From Paraflavisolibacter caeni (lineage in GTDB: Bacteria; Bacteroidota; Bacteroidia; Chitinophagales; Chitinophagaceae): a stretch of DNA of 64,000 bases. Below the pieces are notes generated by a model, which was not told the origin of the DNA, did no database searches, and saw only the letters and a program-made list of their open reading frames with translations. The stretch is from assembly GCF_025628885.1 (NCBI RefSeq), contig NZ_JAOTIF010000020.1, forward strand, positions 62,001-126,000, written 5' to 3'. Position 1 is the stretch's first letter. Every line of letters begins with the position of its first letter. A program made the position numbers and the translations under genes. Below, in pieces: positions 25,707 through 34,459 of this stretch.

Positions 25707-26111
25707 ATTCTGCTGGTGGGGCGTGCTCAAAGTTGGAAAATTTTATCAAAGAGGTTTTTCTTCTTCAATTTTGGTGGAAGTTTATATCGCTGGCACCTGC
25801 TGAAAAACCTCTGTGATGGACTGAAAAAATTAGTGAAACGTAATCATCAATATATCAGCTCTGATTTGGAATTGATTTTAAATCATAGCTATTGACTGTA
25901 AATAATTCCAATAGGTTTATAACAATCATTGTTTAACACTACATCTGTAAAACATTTTAGCTATAACTATTTTGTAAAAGTGCAGCAGCTTTTTCTTAAA
26001 TTTACTGTAAGCTAACTGGTAATAATTTCTTCATTACTAGCATTCTACCCCCTTAAGACTACAGGTTACAATCTTTACTCTTAATATTTATTCACCTTTA
26101 AACATACACTT

Positions 26112-26396
26112 ATGTTAGTAATCGCTCATCACTTCATTCAAAATCCTGAAGAATTTTGGAAATTAGCTCAACAAACTACTCCTTCTCTTCCCCAAAACCT
26201 AAAACTTCATTCTGTTTTTCCATCAGAAGATTTAAAAACAGGCACTTGTGTATGGGAAAGCAAAAGTGTTGGGGAAGTACAAGAGTTTTTAGATAAAACT
26301 CTTGGGCATGTCAGCAAGAATGTATGTTATGAAGTAAAAGAGGAAATGGCTATTGGCCTTCCACAGAAAACTATGGAGAAAGCAGTTTCTGAATAA
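26112..26396 (+). CDS. Small hypothetical protein
   Basis: A 94-aa soluble protein (MLVIAHHFIQNPEEFWKLAQ at the start). The strand-helix-strand rhythm is compatible with a ferredoxin-like alpha/beta-barrel fold seen in small dimeric proteins, but I see no diagnostic motif. It lies 116 bp before the dioxygenase gene; the two may be co-transcribed. Confidence 0.55.
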   Translation: MLVIAHHFIQNPEEFWKLAQQTTPSLPQNLKLHSVFPSEDLKTGTCVWESKSVGEVQEFLDKTLGHVSKNVCYEVKEEMAIGLPQKTMEKAVSE

Positions 26397-26512
26397 ATGC
26401 TTTTGGCTGCTTAGTTTTTTACCGTACTGATAATAATAACCTATCTGATAGATAAAGCATCATTATCAGGATAACATCACATACAATTCCTCCATCATTA
26501 AACCGCATATAT

Positions 26513-27415
26513 ATGCAGCGCAGATCTTTTATCAAGAACACAACCCTTTGTGTTGTTGCTGTAAGTACTTCCGGGTTTATCCGCTTTAATGGCAATGTTT
26601 ATATTGGTGATTGCGAAACTACCACTGACATATTAGGACCCTATTATCGACCTGACAGCCCTATGCGAAATAACTTAATCATTGCAGGAGAATCGGGTCA
26701 ACAGGTAGAATTAAGTGGTACCATTAAACATAACGATTGTAAAACTCCATACAAACATGCTAAAATAGAATTATGGCATTGCAGTCCTAAAGGCGAGTAT
26801 GATAATACTTCAAGCGAATATCGTTATCGTGGTACAACCCTAAGTGATGATAAAGGGTATTACTCATTCCATACTGTTCTGCCCGTTCCTTATGATGCGG
26901 GTGAAGGGTTTATACGTCCAGCCCATTTTCATTTAATGATTACGGCAGAAGGATATCAGCCATTTGTAACACAACTCTATTTTACTGGGGATGATTATAT
27001 TACCAAAGACCCCTTTTCTTCTTCCCCAAATGCTAAAAGAAGAATATTAGACATACAAACCTTAAATGATGGAACCAAAAAAGTGTCATATGATGTGAGT
27101 ATGTCACCCAAGTTGGCTGCTGAAACAGCGGTTATTGATAAGTTAACAGGTATTTATACAGATGAAAAAGACAAAAACAATAAAATAGAGATTTTTAAAA
27201 AGGACAATTTGCTGTGGATGAAAAATGAAGTTTTTGGTGAAGCTTTTGAATACATGGGCAATAATACCTTTCAATATCCCAATGCGCCCCAGGGAATGAG
27301 TTTGACTTTACTTTTCGAAATCATATCTCGAAGGGCTGTTAAAGTCACTAAAACGTATGTAGATGAAAAAGGAGAAAAACATATCAATGTAGCAATGAAG
27401 ATGGTGAATGAATAA
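26513..27415 (+). CDS. Intradiol ring-cleavage dioxygenase-like protein with export signal
   Basis: A 300-aa protein. The N-terminus MQRRSFIKNT resembles a twin-arginine signal, so the protein is probably exported folded. Residues about 40-185 match the intradiol dioxygenase fold (DILGPYYRPDSP, KIELWHCSPKGEYDN, YRYRGTTLSDDKGYYSF, VPYDAGEGFIRPAHFH). All four expected iron ligands can be seen: Tyr in GEYDN, Tyr in PVPYDAG, and both His of RPAHFH. Known enzymes cleave catechol-type rings between the hydroxyls; here the substrate is unknown. An extra C-terminal domain of about 95 residues (205-300) is unassigned. No other aromatic-degradation genes are nearby. Confidence 0.85.
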   Translation: MQRRSFIKNTTLCVVAVSTSGFIRFNGNVYIGDCETTTDILGPYYRPDSPMRNNLIIAGESGQQVELSGTIKHNDCKTPYKHAKIELWHCSPKGEYDNTSSEYRYRGTTLSDDKGYYSFHTVLPVPYDAGEGFIRPAHFHLMITAEGYQPFVTQLYFTGDDYITKDPFSSSPNAKRRILDIQTLNDGTKKVSYDVSMSPKLAAETAVIDKLTGIYTDEKDKNNKIEIFKKDNLLWMKNEVFGEAFEYMGNNTFQYPNAPQGMSLTLLFEIISRRAVKVTKTYVDEKGEKHINVAMKMVNE

Positions 27416-27447
27416 AAGGAACATTTCATGAAGCCAAATTTATCTGT

Positions 27448-27564
27448 TTACTTTAAAAATTCATTGGGTTTCATCTCGACATATTTACCTCCGAATGAGT
27501 GGCCATTACCGGTAGAGAAATTATGAAATGACATTCTAAAAGTTCCTCCCGCTTGTTCATTCAT
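27448..27564 (-). pseudogene. Fragment of an AHSA1/SRPBCC-domain gene
   Basis: The minus strand reads GGTFRMSFHNFSTGNGHSF followed by GGKYVEMKPNEFLK and a stop. This is a typical internal segment of Activator-of-Hsp90-ATPase-like (SRPBCC) proteins, which are about 140 aa. Only 38 codons remain, with no upstream or downstream part, so it is a remnant. Confidence 0.55.
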
Positions 27565-27702
27565 TATGTGTGTGCCCTGATCTGTTCAGTACTCATGTCC
27601 AGGCAGTAAATAATAAGACGCAATTCCCCCTAAAATTGTCGCAAACCGCCCTGCTAACCCAGCGGGGCTTCTGTACTTTTACAGGACATTAAACAAATAA
27701 AT

Positions 27703-28197
27703 ATGGAAACGCAAACCGCCAGTAACAGGACAAAGGCTTTACTTGCCTTGTTCGATTATCAAACGAAATTCTTTGCCAGAGCCCTTGAAGGGATCTCAGA
27801 AGAAGATATGCATAACCGCTTGAACACGCAGGCAAATCATCCGGCCTGGCTTGCAGGCTCATTGGTTCAACAGCGTTTTATGATGGCAGGCGAAACTGGT
27901 ACGAGCTTCAAGCAAACCGGTGAAGAACTCTTTAAAAACAATAAGGGCATACAATCAGGTGTAAAGTATCCAACCACAGCGGAATACCTTACGGACTGGG
28001 AACGAATTACACCTAAAGCACGTGAGGCACTGGTGACAATCGATGATAAGAAGCTGGATAGTGAGATAGATATGGGTGGGATGAAAATGACTTATTATGA
28101 AATGATCTGCTTCAGCATTTACAGGGAAGCCAGTATTATTGGGCAGCTTGCTTTATGGCGTAGGCTTCTGGGTTACCCAGCTTTAAAATACGATTAG
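27703..28197 (+). CDS. DinB-family protein
   Basis: A 164-aa protein predicted to be a four-helix bundle of the DinB/YfiT type. The first helix (LLALFDYQTKFFARALEGIS), then ANHPAWLAGSLVQQRFMMAG and a last helix (EASIIGQLALWRRLLGYP) fit the family. DinB proteins usually bind a metal with three His; only the His in NHPAWLAG and HNR are seen here, and the last expected His is replaced around ASIIGQ, so metal binding is doubtful. It stands alone. Confidence 0.75.
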   Translation: METQTASNRTKALLALFDYQTKFFARALEGISEEDMHNRLNTQANHPAWLAGSLVQQRFMMAGETGTSFKQTGEELFKNNKGIQSGVKYPTTAEYLTDWERITPKAREALVTIDDKKLDSEIDMGGMKMTYYEMICFSIYREASIIGQLALWRRLLGYPALKYD

Positions 28198-28436
28198 TAT
28201 TGAATGGCCTGAAGATGAACAGGCACAAAATAGGCACACCTTTTCCTTCGCGTTCCAGCTGTTTCTCACTCTGATTTAAGATCAGGCAGTCATGCAAGTC
28301 CAGCATAGCCATGGGCGACACAAACCTGGGTAGAAGATCAATAGCGGGCTTTTCGGCCATAAAGGAAATATTTTTCAAAACTGCTGATAATATTTAAATT
28401 TATATAATATTATTCATTATTAAAAAATGACCTACT

Positions 28437-28724
28437 ATGTATGCAGTTATTCGTCACTATCATTTCAAACCGGAAGATGGAAAGAAGATTGACCAGGTGG
28501 TTAAGGAAGGATTTGTACCGCTTATAAAAAAAGCAAAGGGATTTATACGCTATTATTGGTTGGATACCGGGGCAGGAGAAGGAGCATCTTTAAGTGTATT
28601 TGAGGATAAAGCCGGTGCTGATGAATCTATCCACCTGGCAGCTGACTTTGTAAAAGCAAATATGTCTGAACTTTTAACTCAGAAACCTGAAGTGATTGAA
28701 GGGGCTATAAAAGCCCATGATTAA
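28437..28724 (+). CDS. Small ABM-like (dimeric alpha/beta barrel) protein
   Basis: A 95-aa protein with the rhythm of antibiotic-biosynthesis-monooxygenase-like domains: MYAVIRHYHFKP, a helix, KGFIRYYWLDTG, LSVFEDKAGADES and a helix. These small proteins are dimeric and often have no known reaction. It is alone. The 410 bp after it contain only the inverted repeat at 28834-28980. Confidence 0.7.
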   Translation: MYAVIRHYHFKPEDGKKIDQVVKEGFVPLIKKAKGFIRYYWLDTGAGEGASLSVFEDKAGADESIHLAADFVKANMSELLTQKPEVIEGAIKAHD

Positions 28725-28833
28725 ATGCCAGGACATTGAAAAATTGCGGTTATTGCTCCGTAAATTATATGGGGTTGTTATATACCCGCAATGATCCGCA
28801 GGCTTTTCTAAATAAGCTATACTCATAATTGCT

Positions 28834-28980
28834 GTAAACCCACGAGCAAATGCATATTGCTATCCGGTTTTATAGATGATCGTTTTGCCTCATCAACCAA
28901 CTCCTTCCACACAACTGGACACCTCTGTAAGATCAAACATTAAGCAACAAATAACAACATTCAGTTGCTTGTGGGTTTAC
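28834..28980. repeat. 16-bp inverted repeat with 115-bp spacer
   Basis: GTAAACCCACGAGCAA at 28834-28849 and TTGCTTGTGGGTTTAC at 28965-28980 pair at 15 of 16 positions. The spacer has no open frame. It could be a MITE-like element or IS scar. Nothing else recognisable lies in 28725-29134. Confidence 0.5.
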
Positions 28981-29134
28981 GTAACAGAGACCGCCTCAAG
29001 CGTATTGGTAAGGTGCTAAAGCAGCTTAGGTTTCCACAGTATGCTCCAGCAGTAAGCGTCCCCATGGCGGTTCCTGATTAACTGGTAGCTTTGTTTAAGA
29101 TGCCAGGATTATTTATTCCATATATTCAAATTGC

Positions 29135-30445
29135 ATGATGAAAAATGTATCAAGGCTTGCATGCCTTTTTGTAATAACAATGCTGCAAACGATCACATTG
29201 TATGCACAAGCCAATAAAGACTTAGCAAAAACAATACTCAGCGATGCACGGTTGGACACAGTTATGGCAAAAGCCAGGGCCCTGCTCGGCAAAGGTTTTA
29301 ATGCAGGCGATGGTTACCCGCAGGTGTGGATAAGGGATTTCAACACATTCATTGAAACCTCCATTGAAGTTTATAATCGTGATAGCATCCGCAACAACCT
29401 TCTGACCTTTGTAAAACTGCAGCAACCCAATGGTGAAATTGTGGATGGCTATGTATTGAAAGGTCATGTTACCTGGGGTGATCCCAATAAGTATTATTCT
29501 CCTCTTGACACCACCCGTGTGGGCTTCAAAAACACCGTGGAAACAGACCAGGAAACTTCCCTGGTACAGGCGTTTGGTAAATATATCCGTATCACCAATG
29601 ACAGTTCCATATTACATGAAATGATTGACGATAAAACTGCCCTGGAACGCTTAGGCATGGCCATTGATTTTCTTCTGAAACACCGTTACTCCGACAAATT
29701 CAAACTGCTTACGGGCGCCACTACCCAAGACTGGGGTGATGTGCAGGTAGAAGGCGGTGCCGTGGTGGATATTGACAGCCTTACGCACTGGTGCTCCGAT
29801 GTATATGATAATGCCATGTTCGTGATCGCATTGAATGATATGATCCTTTTTGCAAATAACCCCGCAGATAAAAAGAAATGGACGGAATTAAGAGACCTTA
29901 CTGCCAGCAATACAAAAAAATATTTGTGGGATAAGTCCATGCAAAAATTTATTCCTCATCTCTATATTAATGGCTCTCCTTTTCCGTCTTCATTTGACGA
30001 GAACAAAATATATTTTCATGGCGGCACTGCCATAGCAATGGAAGCAGGTTTGTTAACAAAAAAAGAGATTGAGAAGGCAAATGCAGATATGCTGAATAAT
30101 GTGAAGCTTTCCGGGGCACCTACTGTTGGTTTGACGCTCTACCCACCTTACCCGCAAAACATTATTCCCGGCTCTGGTGCCAACAAGGAATACAATTACC
30201 AGAATGGTGGCGACTGGGAATGGTTTGGCGGCAGGATCATACAACAACTTGTTGCTAATGGATTTGCAAAGGAAGCTTATGATGAACTGCAACCGATGGT
30301 TGACAGGGTAATAAAGAATGGGAGGTTCTATGAGTGGTATAGCAGGGATAACAAACCAAACGGCTCCGATAATTTCAAAGGATCGGCAGGTGTATTGGCA
30401 AAAGCCATTGTAATGCTGCGAGACTGGGCAAAACAAAATCAATAA
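29135..30445 (+). CDS. Secreted six-hairpin glycosidase-like protein (amylo-1,6-glucosidase-like)
   Basis: A 436-aa protein with a signal peptide ending TLYAQ (about residue 25). The rest is an (alpha/alpha)6-barrel: YPQVWIRDFNTFIETS, KNTVETDQETSLVQAF, TQDWGDV, CSDVYDNAMF, and a late GGDWEWFGGRIIQQL, which is typical of debranching-type glucosidases. It is expected in the periplasm. Asp/Glu pairs are present in these motifs, though I cannot assign the catalytic ones. It lies about 170 bp before the X25-module protein, which fits a shared role in alpha-glucan use. Confidence 0.8.
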   Translation: MMKNVSRLACLFVITMLQTITLYAQANKDLAKTILSDARLDTVMAKARALLGKGFNAGDGYPQVWIRDFNTFIETSIEVYNRDSIRNNLLTFVKLQQPNGEIVDGYVLKGHVTWGDPNKYYSPLDTTRVGFKNTVETDQETSLVQAFGKYIRITNDSSILHEMIDDKTALERLGMAIDFLLKHRYSDKFKLLTGATTQDWGDVQVEGGAVVDIDSLTHWCSDVYDNAMFVIALNDMILFANNPADKKKWTELRDLTASNTKKYLWDKSMQKFIPHLYINGSPFPSSFDENKIYFHGGTAIAMEAGLLTKKEIEKANADMLNNVKLSGAPTVGLTLYPPYPQNIIPGSGANKEYNYQNGGDWEWFGGRIIQQLVANGFAKEAYDELQPMVDRVIKNGRFYEWYSRDNKPNGSDNFKGSAGVLAKAIVMLRDWAKQNQ

Positions 30446-30618
30446 GAGAAAATTGGGGTTGTTGTTTCGAAATTTTTTTCTGGCCTTTTTACTCTATAAT
30501 CCCAAGCAACATTTGAACATATACGTTAGTAATCAAAAAATAAATGAAATTTAGCAATGACTTTTCATGATTTTACCAGTATTTATTGTTAACTTCTACA
30601 TACAATAACGGAGGCCAC

Positions 30619-32976
30619 ATGAAAAAAATTGCTATGCAATTTCTGACTTCCGCAACCCTCTTGTTAACACTCCTTTCCAGCCAAAACATTTTAGCACAAT
30701 CTACAGTGGTTATTCCAGGAACTTTCCAAAGTGAACTGGGTTGCTCGGGCGACTGGCAACCTGACTGTGATGCCACACGGTTAATTCAAACAGCAGCAGG
30801 TATTTGGGAGGGTACTTTTATGATCCCAGCAGGCAACTGGGAGTATAAGGTAGCTTATGATAACAACTGGGGAGAAAACTATGGAGCAGGGGGTGTCTTG
30901 AATGGTCCTAATTTTGAACTTTCCCTGGATAAATCTTCAGCCATTCATTTCACCTATTCTTCGGTTACCCACCTTGTGAGTTTCGTAGAAACCAATTCTG
31001 CCGTCGTTCTGGCGGGTTCATTCCAGGATGAGGTGGGCTGTTCAAGCGACTGGCAGCCGGATTGCGGTTTTACAAGTATGTTATATAATGGCTTATCCAA
31101 TATATGGTATAAGATGCTCTTCTTGCCTCCGGGAAATTATGAATACAAAGTTGCTATAGATAATTCATGGGACGAGAACTATGGACAAGGAGGTGTTCCC
31201 AATGGTCCCAATATCCCATTGACAATTACAGGCTATGTTACTTTACTATTTCGCTATGATCCGGTTACCCATATTGTCACTTCCTCTATACTTGATAATG
31301 CGGTAACACTGGCAGGAAACTTCCAGAGTGAATTGGGTTGTTCGGACGACTGGCAGCCATATTGCAACAACACCGGACTTACTTACGATGCAGCTTATCA
31401 TCTCTGGAGAGGACAACTCACCCTGCCTGCTGGCAGTTGGGAATTCAAAGTAGCGATTAACGGTTCCTGGGATGTAAATTATGGAGAAGGTGGTGTACCT
31501 GGCGGTCCAAATATTCAATTGAATCTTACTTCCGATGCAAAAGTTTCATTTGCATACAATCCCGATACCCATTTCGTTTCTTATACAATTGATTATATAC
31601 CTGCACCGGAAACAGTAGTAATACCGGGAACGTTTCAAAGCGAACTAGGCTGCACACCTAATAGCTTTACTGGTGATTGGGAACCCGCATGCGACTATAC
31701 TCGTCTTACCTATGACCCTGTCAATAAAGTTTGGACTGGAACATTTGATATAGCAGCAGGATATTGGGAGTATAAAGTAGCTATTAATAATTCATGGTCT
31801 GAAAACTATGGGTTATCTGGAATTCAAGGTGGTCCCAATATCCCATTGTATTTGGAAACCCCGGCCAACATCACATTTAAATATAACCAGTTAACACACC
31901 TGGTAACGCTTGTGTATAATACCAGTGGTCTATGCGCCAATTCGTTTTACGATGCTAATGTGAATGGAATAAACGATGAAGGTATTCCTATGGAAGGCGT
32001 AACATTCTCCTTATCAGGTAATAGTACAGCCGGACAAAATGCAGGCAGTGATGGCAAAGTTTGCTATACCAACCTGGGTCCGGGCATTTATACTATAGAA
32101 GCAACAGCGCTAAATGGTTATATACCAACATCTCTTAATTCACAAACTGTCGCCCTCACCCAACCAGTGATGCTCCACTTCGGTAACGTATGCCTGGGAA
32201 GTGCCGGAGCAAAACCTGCAAGCTTTTGGATGAATAAGCAAGGACAGGAAGCACTTGACCATTCATGGAATAAGGAGTACATTATTCAAAGCTTGCAATA
32301 TCTCAATCTACGAAATGAAAATGGCAGCCTGTTTATGCCAAAGTCATTTGAAGAACTGAAAGGCTGGCTGCAGAAAGCGAATGCCAAAAACATGTCCTAT
32401 AAGCTCTCGGCAGAACTGGTAGCACTTTACCTCAATTTAGAAACAGCACAGGTTGGAAGTGACAGGATTGTATATACACCAGGTGTTGGTAATATAGGTG
32501 CTCATCAAGACTTCATGTATGTTTACTCACTCATGTGGTATACAAGTTGGCAACTATTTCAATATCCAACCGCCAGAGGTGGTGATAGCTACCGTTCCGG
32601 ATTGGAAGCACTTAAAGATTTACTAGAGAAAATCAACAGTGATCAAAACTTCGTACAGCTTCGGCCTTGCAGCAGCAATGCAATTACTTCTATCAAAGCG
32701 AATCCGGACGAAAGGTCAAACACCCTGTCAACTTCATCAAAAGTATTCATCTGGCCTAATCCTGCTGCCAGCAGCTTCAATCTGCGTCCTGCTAATAGTG
32801 TCAGCAACGAAAACGTACAAATCAGGGTAATGGATACCAATGGTAAATTAGTATATAGCGCTACAGGTACCGCCAATAAAGACTATCATTTTGGCGAAAG
32901 CCTGAAACCTGGTTTATACTTTGTTGAGATCATACAAGGCAACAGGCGTTCAACTAATAAGATTCTGAAGCAATAG
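30619..32976 (+). CDS. Secreted multi-X25-module protein with SdrD-B-like domain and T9SS sorting domain
   Basis: A 785-aa protein. The ATG at 30619 follows GGAGG at 30610-30614, an unusually strong Shine-Dalgarno for this phylum. Signal peptide is residues 1-27. Four modules of about 100 residues follow (about 29-433), each with (V/L)(I/A)GxFQxExGCxxDWxPxC, GxWEYKVA(I/Y) and NYGxxGxxxGPN, the pattern of X25 modules in pullulanases and amylases. Next are an SdrD-B-like segment (NSFYDANVNGINDEG), a helical FWMNKQGQEAL region, and a C-terminal type IX secretion sorting domain (IWPNPAASSF...GLYFVEI). No catalytic domain is present. It probably sits at the cell surface and binds alpha-glucan; binding is inferred. 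Confidence 0.88.
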   Translation: MKKIAMQFLTSATLLLTLLSSQNILAQSTVVIPGTFQSELGCSGDWQPDCDATRLIQTAAGIWEGTFMIPAGNWEYKVAYDNNWGENYGAGGVLNGPNFELSLDKSSAIHFTYSSVTHLVSFVETNSAVVLAGSFQDEVGCSSDWQPDCGFTSMLYNGLSNIWYKMLFLPPGNYEYKVAIDNSWDENYGQGGVPNGPNIPLTITGYVTLLFRYDPVTHIVTSSILDNAVTLAGNFQSELGCSDDWQPYCNNTGLTYDAAYHLWRGQLTLPAGSWEFKVAINGSWDVNYGEGGVPGGPNIQLNLTSDAKVSFAYNPDTHFVSYTIDYIPAPETVVIPGTFQSELGCTPNSFTGDWEPACDYTRLTYDPVNKVWTGTFDIAAGYWEYKVAINNSWSENYGLSGIQGGPNIPLYLETPANITFKYNQLTHLVTLVYNTSGLCANSFYDANVNGINDEGIPMEGVTFSLSGNSTAGQNAGSDGKVCYTNLGPGIYTIEATALNGYIPTSLNSQTVALTQPVMLHFGNVCLGSAGAKPASFWMNKQGQEALDHSWNKEYIIQSLQYLNLRNENGSLFMPKSFEELKGWLQKANAKNMSYKLSAELVALYLNLETAQVGSDRIVYTPGVGNIGAHQDFMYVYSLMWYTSWQLFQYPTARGGDSYRSGLEALKDLLEKINSDQNFVQLRPCSSNAITSIKANPDERSNTLSTSSKVFIWPNPAASSFNLRPANSVSNENVQIRVMDTNGKLVYSATGTANKDYHFGESLKPGLYFVEIIQGNRRSTNKILKQ
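30703..31917 (+). repeat. Four tandem X25-type modules
   Basis: Units start at about 30703, 31000, 31300 and 31612, a period near 300 bp. Each carries the FQxExGC...DWxPxC and WEYKVA blocks. The Cys pair in each unit could form a disulfide. The fourth has a short insert after GC. Confidence 0.85.
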
Positions 32977-32985
32977 CCAGAACTT

Positions 32986-33031
32986 ATGAATAAAGGCCCG
33001 GCACACGCTCTTGTGCCGGGCCTTTATTCAT
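32986..33031 (+). terminator. Strong intrinsic terminator (20-bp perfect stem)
   Basis: The arms 32986-33005 and 33012-33031 are fully complementary with a 6-base loop, and TAAAAAAC follows. It ends the X25 protein gene. The symmetric sequence (CATAAAA and ATGAATAAA flanks) may also act on the opposite strand, below the tRNA gene. Confidence 0.88.
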
Positions 33032-33145
33032 AAAAAACTAAAAGTTTGATTATCAAACCTGTGTGACGAATCGTGGTGAAAAGAATTATGCGGCAAGGCG
33101 TCTTATCAATAAAAAAGGCCTTGAAATTCAAGGCCTTACTTCTAG

Positions 33146-33219
33146 TGAACCGGATTGGATTCGAACCAATGACCTACTGCTTAGAAGGCAGTTGCTCTAT
33201 CCAGCTGAGCTACCGGTCC
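33146..33219 (-). tRNA. tRNA-Arg (anticodon TCT)
   Basis: On the minus strand the acceptor arm GGACCGG pairs with CCGGTTC (one G-T pair). The D arm is AGCTCAGCTGGATAGAGC, the anticodon loop is CTTCTAA giving TCT, and the T arm has GGTTCGAATCC. The discriminator is A and CCA is not encoded. A -7 element lies just upstream. Confidence 0.93.
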
Positions 33220-33232
33220 GTTTTACGGGCGG

Positions 33233-33240
33233 CAAATATA
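33233..33240 (-). promoter_or_regulatory. Bacteroidota -7 promoter element for tRNA-Arg
   Basis: On the minus strand TATATTTG fits TAnnTTTG exactly, 14 bases before the tRNA 5' end. Confidence 0.55.
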
Positions 33241-33265
33241 AGCATTCTCATCAAAAGAAAACAAA

Positions 33266-34459
33266 TTAAGCGATCAGCTTTTCAATAATTTTTCCTGTAT
33301 GCTTGTTTTTTAAGATCAGTTTTTTGGCGCCATAGTGTGTTACTTCTTCTTTTACCAGGTAGTGATCGGCATCATAATCAACTAAATGACTGTCTTCATG
33401 TAAGCCCACTTTTCCCCTCCAAACTTCCAGTTGGACAGGCTCCCAATGCTTTGTTTTGGCAGACCTGTAGGCAGCATCAAGGATCGCATTGACTATATAG
33501 CCATCATAGAAGGTTTCCCTGGGTTGCTGCCCGGATTCCATGGCATTGAACATGTCCATGAACATATGATTATAACCTAACTCATTCAATTCATCACCAA
33601 CAGGGAACAGCCAACCTGTATTGTTCTCTGCCTTTTCCGCTACATAATCTGCAGCTTTGCCAGAAGAATACATCTCAAAGCCTGTGCGCAAAAAGTTGTT
33701 GGTCCATATAGTACCTTCTGTTCCCATGACCTCATCCCGGAGATCAAGTCCGCCACGAAAGGTCCAGCTGACTTCAAACTGTCCAATGGCTCCATTCTCA
33801 TATCGAACCAAGCCAATTGCGTGGTCTTCTGCTTCAATCGGTTTTACCTGTGTGGCTGCCCAACACATCACTTCCATTGGTTTGATGTCTTTTCCTATGT
33901 AATTCCGGGCAATTTCCACGCAGTGGCAGCCCAGGTCGATGATGCAACCGCCACCAGCTTTTTCCATATCCCAGAACCATTCGCTGTGCGGGCCGGGGTG
34001 TGTTTCCCTTGATTTGGCCCATATTACATTTCCAATAGAACCGCTATTTACACTTTGTAATGCTTTTAAAAACTTAGGAGTGTACACCAGGTCTTCCAGG
34101 TAACCATTGAAAATGCCTGCGCCTTCCGCGGCATCGAGCATGCGTTTGGCTTCGGCAGCATTGCGACCCAGTGGTTTGGTAATGATCGCCGCTTTACGGT
34201 GCTTGCAGCAAAGCATGACGGCTTCTTCGTGCAGGAAGTTGGGCAAAGCAATACAAACCACTTCCACCTCGGGGTGAGCCACTGCTTCTTCCATAGTAGT
34301 GGTCCAATGCTGGACAAAATAATCTGCAGCAAACTTCTGCGCAGTTTCTTCACGCCTGGAATATATACTTACGATCTTATCCCTGTTCCGGTAACCCTGA
34401 AGTGAATCCGCATAGAAACGGGCGATGAAACCGGAACCTAACATGGCTATCTTTTTCAT
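33266..34459 (-). CDS. Gfo/Idh/MocA-family oxidoreductase
   Basis: A 397-aa NAD(P)-dependent oxidoreductase. The Rossmann start AMLGSGFIARFYADSL has the dinucleotide-binding glycines (GSGFIA), and the family signature TKPLGRNAAEAKRM carries the conserved Lys-Pro. The C-terminal half has the alpha/beta domain (GGCIIDLGCHCVEIARNYIG with His). Members oxidise or reduce sugars and inositols; the substrate here is unknown. Its ATG overlaps the stop of the upstream transporter gene by 4 bp, so the two are translated together and probably act on the same compound. Confidence 0.92.
   Translation of the reverse strand: MKKIAMLGSGFIARFYADSLQGYRNRDKIVSIYSRREETAQKFAADYFVQHWTTTMEEAVAHPEVEVVCIALPNFLHEEAVMLCCKHRKAAIITKPLGRNAAEAKRMLDAAEGAGIFNGYLEDLVYTPKFLKALQSVNSGSIGNVIWAKSRETHPGPHSEWFWDMEKAGGGCIIDLGCHCVEIARNYIGKDIKPMEVMCWAATQVKPIEAEDHAIGLVRYENGAIGQFEVSWTFRGGLDLRDEVMGTEGTIWTNNFLRTGFEMYSSGKAADYVAEKAENNTGWLFPVGDELNELGYNHMFMDMFNAMESGQQPRETFYDGYIVNAILDAAYRSAKTKHWEPVQLEVWRGKVGLHEDSHLVDYDADHYLVKEEVTHYGAKKLILKNKHTGKIIEKLIA

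Noticed and set aside
27646-27667. Small hairpin CCCTGCT...AGCGGGG before the DinB gene as a terminator or attC site
   Set aside because: Short stem with a mismatch, no T-tract directly after it and no matching integron core motif.
28136-28378. 80-codon minus-strand open frame after the DinB gene
   Set aside because: It overlaps the end of the DinB-family gene and shows no conserved pattern or signal.
33063-33288. Two short plus-strand open frames over the tRNA
   Set aside because: They lie across tRNA-Arg on the other strand and have no family features.
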